Shown here in pieces: positions 1 to 6,522 of a DNA stretch of 21,645 nucleotides. The first letter of the stretch is position 1. The number at the start of each line of letters is the position of its first letter. The notes below the pieces were generated by a model. The model worked only from the letters and a program-made list of their open reading frames with translations. It had not been told where the DNA came from and made no database searches. The position numbers were made by a program, and so were the translations under genes. The stretch spans positions 38,222 to 59,866 of the forward strand of contig DAMH01000010.1 in NCBI GenBank assembly GCA_002499585.1, read 5' to 3'. Source of the stretch: Euryarchaeota archaeon UBA552 (lineage in GTDB: Archaea > Thermoplasmatota > Poseidoniia > Poseidoniales > Thalassarchaeaceae).

Positions 1-1134
1 GTTCAATTTCATCCAACTGGAATGATTTGGCCCCCAAGTGTCAGAGGGATTCTTGTCACAGAGGGCGTTCGTGGGGAAGGTGGAATGCTTCAAAATTCAG
101 AGGGTGAGCGATTCATGTTCAACTACGTTCCTGAAATGTACAAGGAGGAGTTTGCAGACACCGAAGAAGAGGCGCTTGCTTGGGTTCAAGAGGTTATTTC
201 GGACAAACAGGCAACGCAAAGAAGGCCTCCAGAGCTTCTGACTCGGGATGTCGTTGCCAAGGCTATCAACAGTGAGAAATCCTCTGGTAGGGCAAGTGAA
301 CATGGGGGTGCATACCTCGATATTTCATGGAGGCCCCCTGACCAGATCAAAAAGAAGTTGCCAGGTATGTATCATCAATTCAAAGAGCTCGCTGGCGTGG
401 ACATAACGAAGCAGGCAATGGAAGTTGGGCCAACTGCTCACTACGTAATGGGTGGCGTAAAGGTAGATCCAGAGACACAGGAGTCAAGTGTTCCGGGGCT
501 ATATGCAGCCGGAGAAGCCGCTACAGGACTTCACGGTGCTAACAGGTTAGGTGGGAATTCCCTATCCGACCTGGTTACATTCGGAAGAAGGGCCGGATTA
601 CACGCGGCGAAGGCTGCGGCTTCGATTGATTCATGGAGCGAGATCGAAATCAGCAAAATACACGAGGGCATCGACAAGATGATGGCTCCACTGAACCGGG
701 AAGGTGGGGAAAACCCAGCAATAATCGTCAATGAACTGAGAGAAATGATGCAAGAGAAAGTTGGTATTATCAGAAGTCAAAAATTACTGGAGGAGGCTCT
801 GGAAGAGTTGGAGGTCTTCAAGGAAAGATCAGCGTCGAGTTCTCCTGGAGGAGGTGTAATTTACAACCCAGGATGGCATCAGGCGCTCGAACTGGATGCC
901 ATGATAGTTGTCAGCAAGATGTGTGCTATGGCAGCACTGTGGCGTGAGGAGAGTCGCGGGGGCCATACAAGAGATGACTTCCCAGTTCCTGATCATGAAA
1001 AGTGGGGGAAAATAAACAGTGTGATATCCATGGGTGAAGATGGTGAAATGGGTATTCAATCAAGAAGATATCCGCCGATTCCATCAGAATTGAAAGAACT
1101 ATTAGACGCAGAAGATCTTGAGGGTGAGAACTGA
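1..1134 (+). CDS. sdhA: Succinate dehydrogenase / fumarate reductase flavoprotein subunit, 5' truncated by the window edge
   Basis: This is the FAD-bearing catalytic subunit of complex II, which oxidises succinate to fumarate at the inner face of the cytoplasmic membrane. The reading frame is open from base 1, and its first residues read VQFHPTG, the conserved flavoprotein motif of the SdhA/FrdA family. Later landmarks are a GLYAAGEAATGLHGANRLGG FAD-contact stretch (about residues 168-187 of the fragment) and RGGHTRDDFP (about 319-328), equivalent to the family's RGAHxRxDFP. The fragment holds 377 residues; family members have about 570-600, so roughly 200 N-terminal residues, including the dinucleotide-binding start, lie outside the window. 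Its TGA stop shares one base with the sdhB ATG (TGATG), so the two are translationally coupled. SdhA versus FrdA cannot be separated from sequence alone; the aerobic gene context favours Sdh. Confidence 0.95.
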   Translation, partial: VQFHPTGMIWPPSVRGILVTEGVRGEGGMLQNSEGERFMFNYVPEMYKEEFADTEEEALAWVQEVISDKQATQRRPPELLTRDVVAKAINSEKSSGRASEHGGAYLDISWRPPDQIKKKLPGMYHQFKELAGVDITKQAMEVGPTAHYVMGGVKVDPETQESSVPGLYAAGEAATGLHGANRLGGNSLSDLVTFGRRAGLHAAKAAASIDSWSEIEISKIHEGIDKMMAPLNREGGENPAIIVNELREMMQEKVGIIRSQKLLEEALEELEVFKERSASSSPGGGVIYNPGWHQALELDAMIVVSKMCAMAALWREESRGGHTRDDFPVPDHEKWGKINSVISMGEDGEMGIQSRRYPPIPSELKELLDAEDLEGEN

Positions 1135-1922
1135 TGGAAAAGGAAGTCACATTCAGGGTCTTTAGGAGCCATACAGGTGAGAGGCCGTTTGCCAGTCACC
1201 CAAAGACAGAATCTTCCGTCGGAAAGATGACTGACTACACAGTTGAATATGATGAGGGCATGGTTGTTCTGGACGTGATCCACAAGATACAAGCTGAGCA
1301 TGCTCCAGATCTTGCTTGCAGATGGAATTGCAAGGCAGGAAAATGTGGTTCTTGCTCTGCTGAGGTCAACGGAAAATCAAGACTGATGTGCATGACAAGG
1401 ATGTCAGACATAATGGAGGAGACGCCGGAAAACGAGCCTGTGACCGTCAGGCCTATGCAGGGATTCCCGCTTATTCGAGATCTTGTTACGGACACGAGTT
1501 GGGCGTATCAGATGAATAAAAAGATGATTCCAGTTAGTGGTCCCGACAAATTGGACTGGGAGTTCAATCAGAATGAAGCTGATCGAATTCAAGAATTTAG
1601 ACAATGTATCGAATGCATGCTGTGCATGAACACTTGTCACGTTCTCAGAGAACACCAGAAATTTGATGACTTCGCCGGTCCGAGATTCTTCGTCAGAATG
1701 GCTGGGCTTGAGATGCATCCCTTGGATTCGGAAAGCCGCATACCGCAGATAAAAGAAGACTTCGGAATAGGGTATTGTAACATTACTCGGTGTTGCACAG
1801 AAGTGTGTCCAGCTGGAATAAATATTACCGACAATGCAATTATTCCACTCAAAGAGAGGGTTGTCACAGAGTACTACGACCCCATCGCGATGATAGCACG
1901 TAAAATCGGATTCAAAAAGTGA
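1134..1922 (+). CDS. sdhB: Succinate dehydrogenase / fumarate reductase iron-sulfur subunit
   Basis: This electron-transfer subunit carries three iron-sulfur clusters between the flavin of SdhA and the membrane quinone. In 262 residues it shows the N-terminal plant-type [2Fe-2S] set C66-x4-C71-x2-C74-x11-C86. It then has the ferredoxin-like C158-x2-C161-x2-C164-x3-C168 and the second cluster set C215-x5-C221-x3-C225-P, with an extra C220. The N-terminus has a somewhat long lead (about 30 residues) before the ferredoxin fold. The ATG overlaps the sdhA stop by one base. No SdhC or SdhD membrane anchor follows, so the anchors are either upstream, outside the window, or elsewhere. The gene is followed directly by a T-rich tract and a hairpin, which suggests it ends its operon. 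Confidence 0.95.
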   Translation: MEKEVTFRVFRSHTGERPFASHPKTESSVGKMTDYTVEYDEGMVVLDVIHKIQAEHAPDLACRWNCKAGKCGSCSAEVNGKSRLMCMTRMSDIMEETPENEPVTVRPMQGFPLIRDLVTDTSWAYQMNKKMIPVSGPDKLDWEFNQNEADRIQEFRQCIECMLCMNTCHVLREHQKFDDFAGPRFFVRMAGLEMHPLDSESRIPQIKEDFGIGYCNITRCCTEVCPAGINITDNAIIPLKERVVTEYYDPIAMIARKIGFKK

Positions 1923-1927
1923 TGTTC

Positions 1928-1962
1928 TTATTTTTCCTCCGAGAGCACGAGGCCCTCGGAGG
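1928..1962 (+). terminator. Probable transcription end of the sdh operon: T-tract followed by an 8-bp hairpin
   Basis: Six bases after the sdhB stop there is a T-rich run (TTATTTTT, 1928-1935), the usual archaeal termination signal. It is followed at once by a perfect 8-bp inverted repeat, CCTCCGAG (1936-1943) and CTCGGAGG (1955-1962), with an 11-base loop. The gene on the other side (MC1) runs towards it on the minus strand, so the hairpin sits between two convergent transcripts and may end or protect both. The T-run lies before rather than after the hairpin, so it is not a bacterial-type intrinsic terminator on the plus strand. Confidence 0.55.
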
Positions 1963-2000
1963 GGTTGCGTGAATCATGGCCGTTGAAGCATTAAATGCAT

Positions 2001-2267
2001 TCAAAGACGCCTGATGCCTGACTTCTTGACGTTTGCCTTCTTTATTTTCGCCGGAAGCCATGCAGGTCCGGAAGCCGGCCTGTCCACCATAGACACTGAT
2101 CCCGTGAAACAGTGGACCTTGTTGGTCCCCCTCTCCCTCAGCTCAATGCTGGTTTTTCCTCGGGTGGCTGCCTTAAGGGCAGCTCCCCTTGGTTGCTTCG
2201 AAACGAACACGTGGTCCGAATCGCTTCCATCGCTGTTTAGCAAAACGAAGTACTTTTTGTCACTCAT
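2001..2267 (-). CDS. Chromosomal protein MC1 (archaeal DNA-bending nucleoid protein)
   Basis: This is a small basic DNA-binding protein of the MC1 family, known from Methanosarcina and haloarchaea, where a monomer binds and sharply bends DNA. The 88 residues follow the family closely: N-terminal YFVLLNSDG, then KQPRGAALKAATRG (about 24-37), ELRERGTNKVHCF (about 42-54), PAWLPAKIKK (about 68-77) and a basic C-terminus. The fold is a beta barrel with a single helix at the KQPRxAALKAA segment. The ATG has a strong Shine-Dalgarno (GGAGGT, 2276-2281) eight bases upstream and a clear archaeal promoter before that, which fits a highly expressed structural protein. Length matches the family (about 90-95). 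It appears to be transcribed alone. Confidence 0.93.
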   Translation of the reverse strand: MSDKKYFVLLNSDGSDSDHVFVSKQPRGAALKAATRGKTSIELRERGTNKVHCFTGSVSMVDRPASGPAWLPAKIKKANVKKSGIRRL

Positions 2268-2300
2268 AGCACAATACCTCCGGAGTAACTTAGAACTGTT

Positions 2301-2318
2301 CTATATATATCCGTTTCG
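2301..2318 (-). promoter_or_regulatory. BRE/TATA promoter of the MC1 gene
   Basis: On the minus strand a TATA box, ATATATATAG (2301-2310), is preceded by CGAAAC (2313-2318), a good match to the archaeal B-recognition element. The TATA centre is about 39 bases before the MC1 start codon. Transcription starting about 26 bases downstream would give a leader of roughly 13-16 bases, just long enough to hold the GGAGGT Shine-Dalgarno at 2276-2281. This is the clearest promoter in the window. Confidence 0.75.
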
Positions 2319-2386
2319 CCGATTTCGATAGACTGCGGCGCTGAAGAAGAGAAAATGGGTCTCTCGAATGAAGTATTGTGATGTCC

Positions 2387-2620
2387 CTAGAGCTCTGCAC
2401 ATGCCAGGGTTTTCGTCGTAGTTACACCCCGAATTGACCTCAACTCCTCAACTACCAGCCTAGCAATGTCGCCTACGGAATCAGCCTCGACCTTTACAAT
2501 CAAATCATGATCACCGAATAAGACATTCGCTTCAGAAACAAATTTCATTTTTCTAGCCTCTTGATGAACCTTGATCTCAGAACCCGGCTCGACGTTAATC
2601 AGCACAAACCCCGCCGCCAT
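2387..2620 (-). CDS. Stand-alone Lrp/AsnC ligand-binding (RAM) domain protein
   Basis: The 77-residue product starting MAAGFVLINVEPG matches the alpha/beta RAM domain of Lrp/AsnC regulators: an N-terminal strand, a helix with KVHQEARKMKFV, then FGDHDLIVKVEADSVGDIARLVVEEL and RGVTTTKTLAC. Family knowledge: these domains form ring oligomers that bind amino acids or other small effectors. Those lacking the helix-turn-helix (SraA/RAM-only proteins) may act as sensors or bind partner regulators. The ATG at 2618-2620 was chosen because the domain begins there. The frame is open to an ATG at 2728, but the added 36 residues do not look like a winged helix and would overlap the divergent macro-domain gene. 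No DNA-binding part is visible, so direct repressor activity is not supported. Confidence 0.82.
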   Translation of the reverse strand: MAAGFVLINVEPGSEIKVHQEARKMKFVSEANVLFGDHDLIVKVEADSVGDIARLVVEELRSIRGVTTTKTLACAEL

Positions 2621-2693
2621 GGTGGGTGATGAGACGTTCAAGGTGATGAAGGCTTCGTAAAACAGATCTTTTAGTCGATGAGGATATACGTCG

Positions 2694-3353
2694 GTGCTTG
2701 TCCGGTCGGCTGTGGCCGAGACCATCATAGTGAGGGAATGTCAATTCGGACAGGTCCGCTTCATGTTTGGGGACCTCACCAAAGAGGATGGAGATATTCT
2801 TGTCACTCCTGCGAATAATCGACTCGCAGGTAGGGAGGGTGTGGATGAAGTTGTTCACCAAGCAGCTGGTCCTGAGCTCAGGGAACATACCCACAACATA
2901 GCTGTTGAAAGGCGGAAGGAGAACCTCCCTCCTTGTGGTGTGGGTGAAGCGGTCATAACTCCGACTTTTTCACTCCCTCATGGCAGTCTGATTCACGTTG
3001 TCGGACCTGATTGTCGTCGTCCGACCCAAGACAATGACCGTCGGGAGCTCCTGAAGGCTGCCTACGCATCGCTCTTCGAGAGAATTGGGGAGATAGAGGA
3101 CAGAGAAACACTTGTACTACCACCTCTGAGCATGGATATCTTTGCATATCCACATCGAGAAGGAGCTCGGATGACTATGGAGATCGTACTCGCCTGGATG
3201 GACAGTGGCGAAGATCCCGGGGTCAAGAGAGTCAAAATAATCACTCAAGAGACAAATTTCGTCAACAACATGAAAACAGTGTACAGGGAATCAGAAGATA
3301 GGTTTCCTGGAGTTGACAGGACTAGAGAGTACCGCCGAGGCCTCATAGATTAA
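2694..3353 (+). CDS. Macro-domain protein (ADP-ribose binding / possible hydrolase)
   Basis: This is a macro domain that binds ADP-ribose or its derivatives and may remove ADP-ribose from proteins or process ADP-ribose-1''-phosphate. The features are in order: FGDLTKEDGDILVTPANNRL (about residues 25-44, the Asp and Asn of the adenine/ribose pocket), GREGVDEVVHQAAG (about 46-59), LIHVVGPD (about 100-107), and LPPLSMDIFAYP (about 142-153, replacing the usual phosphate loop S-T-G-I-F-G-Y-P). The 219 residues are slightly longer than a single macro domain. The start is GTG with a GAGGA (2680-2684) nine bases upstream; a second in-frame GTG at 2730 has no such site. The stop overlaps the opposing gene's stop by four bases. 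The phosphate loop has lost both glycines (to D and A), so catalysis is uncertain. Confidence 0.85.
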   Translation: MLVRSAVAETIIVRECQFGQVRFMFGDLTKEDGDILVTPANNRLAGREGVDEVVHQAAGPELREHTHNIAVERRKENLPPCGVGEAVITPTFSLPHGSLIHVVGPDCRRPTQDNDRRELLKAAYASLFERIGEIEDRETLVLPPLSMDIFAYPHREGARMTMEIVLAWMDSGEDPGVKRVKIITQETNFVNNMKTVYRESEDRFPGVDRTREYRRGLID

Positions 3354-4108
3354 TCAGAATGATTCAAAGCCGCATTACTATCATGTTTCCGGACGGCCTC
3401 GTAGATATCCATACGCCCAACGGCCACTGCTTTTGCAAGTGATTTTGGTATTGTCACGCGGCCACCAGATGTCGTCCGAGATCTTCTCTGAATCTCTTTT
3501 ATCTCTCCCTCAGAAGGATCTATATCGACTCTTTCTAATTTCCTCCGACCAGGTTTCATCGCAATTCTGGCTGCCGAAGCAGTGTGGTTGTGTCGTGAGC
3601 CTGTGGATGTCTTTCTCTCATCTACGATTTCAACGGAGTGCCCCCTGGTCAGACATATGTTCACAATCCTCCCGGATATGGTTCTAGATCCGTTCCCGAT
3701 TCGCACAACGTGGAATTTTGGGTTATGTTTTCCAACAATTGTGTCGATGACATTCGCTGTCTCATCCACCGATTCTAATTGAACGGATCCCAGTATCATG
3801 TTTTTCGAAATCCATGCTAGACCGGGCCTTGGCCCGGGGTCCACTCCAAAAACAATATTGTCAATTGTCGTGTTATTACCTAGCAGTGCAGAGGTTATGG
3901 CAGCCTCGAGGTTGTCCACAGTGCAACCTATCCCCCTTGGATCTCCGATGGTTCTGACTTCTTCCGGTGTTCCGAACCAAACACTCATGGACGCTGGGAT
4001 ATTATCTCCCGGAGCAAGTTGAACGGGACGGATCCCATGAGATCTTAGTGCATTGATTAACCTGTAAGCTAACTGATAGTCATGGGTGATGACGCCTGCG
4101 GCCTCCAC
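3350..4108 (-). CDS. Uncharacterised protein with a RuvC/YqgF-like RNase H fold
   Basis: No named family was recognised. Residues 1-50 look like a small alpha/beta domain. From about residue 83 the protein reads like a RuvC/YqgF-type RNase H fold: a first strand with FGVDPGPRPGLAW (D90), a strand with HVVRIGNGS (about 133-141), then VEIVDERKTS (159-168), close to the D-E-R-x-T/S motif of YqgF, and a final helix HNHTASAARIA (173-183). D90, D163/E164 and H173 or H175 could form a metal site; a His in the last position is known in some RuvC proteins. Near the C-terminus, GGRVTIPKSLAKAV (215-228) resembles the GRxTIPK start of AbrB-type domains, which may be chance. The start is GTG; an in-frame stop lies two codons upstream. 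It is divergent from hjc, suggesting a repair or recombination link, but function is unknown. Confidence 0.7.
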   Translation of the reverse strand: MEAAGVITHDYQLAYRLINALRSHGIRPVQLAPGDNIPASMSVWFGTPEEVRTIGDPRGIGCTVDNLEAAITSALLGNNTTIDNIVFGVDPGPRPGLAWISKNMILGSVQLESVDETANVIDTIVGKHNPKFHVVRIGNGSRTISGRIVNICLTRGHSVEIVDERKTSTGSRHNHTASAARIAMKPGRRKLERVDIDPSEGEIKEIQRRSRTTSGGRVTIPKSLAKAVAVGRMDIYEAVRKHDSNAALNHSD

Positions 4109-4244
4109 GTGTCAGTGGACTGGTAACCGGTGTTCAAATCTTACTACGATGCACGGTGAAAATAGTCAAAATAGTGATAGATTCTCAAAATATCTGCCAA
4201 TATGACCGGTGTCGTCATTAGCCCACCCGACAGGCTGCCGTAAT
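4109..4244. promoter_or_regulatory. Divergent intergenic region between the RuvC/YqgF-like gene and hjc
   Basis: This 136-base spacer holds the 5' ends of two divergent genes. It has an AT-rich middle (about 4155-4200) with a repeated AAAATAGT element (4159-4175) and an A/T stretch CTCAAAATATC (about 4184-4194) that could be a TATA box for hjc. It also contains ACTGGTAACCGGT (4119-4131), an imperfect palindrome. No strong Shine-Dalgarno precedes either start, so leaderless or near-leaderless transcripts are possible. No tRNA could be folded here. Confidence 0.35.
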
Positions 4245-4790
4245 ATGAGCGGCCCCTATGAGCGTGAACTGCGGTCCGTACTTGCGGGTGAAAGGAAGGG
4301 CGTGTTGGCAATAACAAGATCGTGCAACGAAGTTGAGAGGGCTCGTGCCATGCAAGTCTGTGAACGTCCATTCCTCGTTGTCAGGGCTCCGGGAAGCGGC
4401 TCGGAGGGGACTGGGGACCTACTTGTCTTGAGGGGGGACATCTGCTTTCCAATAGAGGTTAAATCATCAAAAGTAAGTAGAATATACCTATCCGGGAGAA
4501 CAATGACGCAGTATGACGCATTCAAGAGAACTGGGGAGAGGTGCGGATTGCTTCCACTCTATGCATTCAGACTAAAAGGCGTCAGAGGAGACAGTTGGAG
4601 GATACTTTCGGTTCCGGTGGAGGGGCTGAGGGGCAAGATGAGGTTGATTGCAGATAGAGTTCCTAATCTCCCCCTAACGAGGAACGGTGCACCCCATTTA
4701 GACTGGGATTCCGGAATGCCATTGCACAGATTCATCGCAATGATTTGTGGTTCGGATGGTTCAAGGTCAAGTCTCACGGGCAATTCCTGA
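4245..4790 (+). CDS. hjc: Holliday junction resolvase, archaeal Hjc type
   Basis: This is a structure-specific endonuclease of the PD-(D/E)xK fold that resolves four-way DNA junctions in recombination. From the ATG at 4245 (181 residues) the family landmarks are YERELRSVL (residues 5-13, helix-1 glutamates E6/E8), VVRAPGSGS (45-53, the conserved Arg-Ser region), GDLLVL (57-62, catalytic D58), FPIEVKSSK (68-76, E71 and K73) and LSGRTMTQYDAF (82-93, the helix with Gln/Tyr of the family). An extra segment (about 14-42) separates helix 1 from the first strand, and about 60 residues are added at the C-terminus; classical Hjc has about 120-130. An in-frame GTG at 4209 would add 12 residues that lack homology. 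The 3' end overlaps the opposing small gene by 17 bases. Confidence 0.85.
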   Translation: MSGPYERELRSVLAGERKGVLAITRSCNEVERARAMQVCERPFLVVRAPGSGSEGTGDLLVLRGDICFPIEVKSSKVSRIYLSGRTMTQYDAFKRTGERCGLLPLYAFRLKGVRGDSWRILSVPVEGLRGKMRLIADRVPNLPLTRNGAPHLDWDSGMPLHRFIAMICGSDGSRSSLTGNS

Positions 4791-4980
4791 GTTCCGAATC
4801 CACACGATCTAGTGAAACGGAAATCTGGATTATTTCTTCTTTTGAGACGGCCAAATCTATCCTGTCGAGACGTGCTTTGATGGCCGATCGCTCTTTTCTG
4901 ATCCTCTCGAGGTTCCTTTCCGTGCGCGCCGCGTCCCCGGTCATGAGGTCAACGAGAGAGGCTTTCGATTTAGCATCCAC
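4774..4980 (-). CDS. Small charged coiled-coil protein, unknown function
   Basis: The predicted product has 68 residues and was not recognised. It is almost entirely helical and charged: residues about 17-62 (ARTERNLERIRKERSAIKAR and following) show a heptad-like spacing of Leu/Ile with many Arg, Glu and Lys, as expected for a short coiled coil. There are no Cys pairs and no membrane segment. The start is GTG, six bases from the nearest possible start (GTG 4987) of the divergent protease gene, and no Shine-Dalgarno is visible. The 3' end overlaps hjc by 17 bases on the opposite strand. Composition favours a real protein over the antisense frame, but a chance ORF cannot be excluded. Confidence 0.5.
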   Translation of the reverse strand: MDAKSKASLVDLMTGDAARTERNLERIRKERSAIKARLDRIDLAVSKEEIIQISVSLDRVDSELRNCP

Positions 4981-5022
4981 GTAACAGTGACATTTGAAAC
5001 GGACCCCCAGTCACACTCATTC

Positions 5023-6522
5023 ATGCAGGACCAGACTGTTGGTTTGAATCAGGTTCTATTGGTCCTCGTATTGGCAGCACTGACGCTGAATGGTTTTTTA
5101 TCTCCAACGGTCGGTATCTTGTTGACGGTATGGTACATTGCCATCGTCTATCTAGATAGTGTGGGCATTCTAGATAGATGGAATTGCACAAGAGTACTAG
5201 GCATAATCCTAATGATTAGAACCAGCAAAGGAAAAGAGGTCGCTGAATCTTTAGCCCGCCCGAGGCGTCTCTGGAGAATTTTCGGAGAACTGTCAATTTG
5301 GTTGTGCTTTGGTGTGATGTTCTTTTTGATATTCGGGATAATTGCAAGCGCGTTGACGACCGCAATGCAACCTGCACAGCAAGAAGTTCTACCTGCGACG
5401 GACATCCTTTTTATTCCCGGGGTCACCAGCTTCGTCCCCATTTTCTGGCCCATATTAGCCCTGATCGTCGCGGTGGTTGTTCACGAATATGGACATGGTC
5501 TACTTGCGAGGGCTCACGGTATGAGGATACGTTCCTTCGGTGTTCTGATGGCAGGGATAATCCCCGTGGGTGCCTTCTATGAGCCAGAACAGGAAGAAAT
5601 GAGGATCGCTCCCTCACGCGACAGATTGAGGATTTTTGCGGCTGGACCGTCGATCAACATCGTAATGACCTATATCGTAGTCATACTTCTTGCTTTGGTA
5701 TCATCAGGCCTGACCGCGAAACAGGATGGAGTGTATGCTATTGGTATAGTCGAGGGATCAGGGGCAGATGAAGCGGGGCTCATGCCATACGAACTGATCA
5801 GCGAGATTGACGGGGTAATCATCAAGGATGGTGTGGATCTAACAGAAACTCTCGCCTTATACGAGGCTGGCGACGAAATTCTGATGACTGTTGGGACGAA
5901 TCCAATAAACGGACCGGTAGAAACGCGGACAATAGAGGCATATCTCACAGATAAAAAACAGTATTACTACGATTTATGCGACGGAGACGAACAATGCACC
6001 TCCAATGTTGACAAATCAGGCTTGGAGGAGGGTGAAGCATTTCTTGGTGTAATAGGTGTGAGGTCTGCAGATTCTGCTGCCAGGATATTTACAACCCCCC
6101 TCTCCAAAGACGCTGGCTTAGGCCAGAAGATCGTTACAGTGGCGATATCTCCATTGATCTTCAGCGGCATACCCATACAGAACCAAGGTCAAACTATGGT
6201 CTTGGAGGAAAGAGCCTTCTTGGAAGCAAGCGAAAGTCTTCTGCCATCATTACTCGGAACGGAAGTTATCCTCGGTGTCTTCGACTTCTTCTTCTGGATT
6301 ATGTGGATTAGTTTCTTGTTGGGTGTTGCCAACTTGATTCCACTTATTCCTTTTGACGGGGGCCACATGGTCAGAGATGCTGGGCACATTATAGCGAAGA
6401 AGATCCTTCCCCGCTCGAATCCTCTTAGGGTAGAGCGGCTTGCTGACAGATTGAGTGGTTACAGCAGCCTACTCGTCCTCGCCTTGGTTATGATCCCGAT
6501 CTTCCTTCCCAGATTTTTCTGA
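5023..6522 (+). CDS. Site-2 protease family membrane metallopeptidase (M50) with PDZ domain
   Basis: This is an intramembrane zinc protease of the S2P/RseP family, which cuts transmembrane segments in regulated proteolysis. From the ATG at 5023 (499 residues) there are two or three hydrophobic segments (about 8-50 and 90-112), then VVVHEYGHGLLARAHG (152-167) with zinc ligands H154/H158 and catalytic E155. A PDZ-like domain follows (about 235-310: AIGIVEGSGADEAGLMPYEL), then an extracytoplasmic insertion with a Cys pair (C319, C325), and ANLIPLIPFDGGH (436-448) with the third ligand D445, as in N-x-x-P-x-x-P-x-D-G-G. The last segment is hydrophobic. An upstream in-frame GTG (4987) would add 12 polar residues. 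The 3' 54 bases overlap the signal peptidase gene on the other strand. The substrate is unknown. Confidence 0.9.
   Translation: MQDQTVGLNQVLLVLVLAALTLNGFLSPTVGILLTVWYIAIVYLDSVGILDRWNCTRVLGIILMIRTSKGKEVAESLARPRRLWRIFGELSIWLCFGVMFFLIFGIIASALTTAMQPAQQEVLPATDILFIPGVTSFVPIFWPILALIVAVVVHEYGHGLLARAHGMRIRSFGVLMAGIIPVGAFYEPEQEEMRIAPSRDRLRIFAAGPSINIVMTYIVVILLALVSSGLTAKQDGVYAIGIVEGSGADEAGLMPYELISEIDGVIIKDGVDLTETLALYEAGDEILMTVGTNPINGPVETRTIEAYLTDKKQYYYDLCDGDEQCTSNVDKSGLEEGEAFLGVIGVRSADSAARIFTTPLSKDAGLGQKIVTVAISPLIFSGIPIQNQGQTMVLEERAFLEASESLLPSLLGTEVILGVFDFFFWIMWISFLLGVANLIPLIPFDGGHMVRDAGHIIAKKILPRSNPLRVERLADRLSGYSSLLVLALVMIPIFLPRFF

Noticed and set aside
1976..2014. Tiny plus-strand frame of 12 codons after the sdh hairpin
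   Set aside because: Too short, no Shine-Dalgarno, and it runs into the 3' end of the MC1 gene on the other strand.
2621..2728. N-terminal extension of the RAM-domain protein
   Set aside because: The added 36 residues show no helix-turn-helix pattern and overlap the macro-domain gene start on the other strand.
4105..4165. tRNA-like sequence with GTGTTCAAATC resembling a T-arm
   Set aside because: The bases flanking the TTCAAAT loop do not pair as a T-stem, and no matching acceptor stem was found 60-75 bases upstream.
4745..4984. Plus-strand frame of 79 codons between hjc and the site-2 protease
   Set aside because: Overlaps the end of hjc in another frame and is antisense to the coiled-coil gene; Ser/Arg-rich shadow composition with no start signal.
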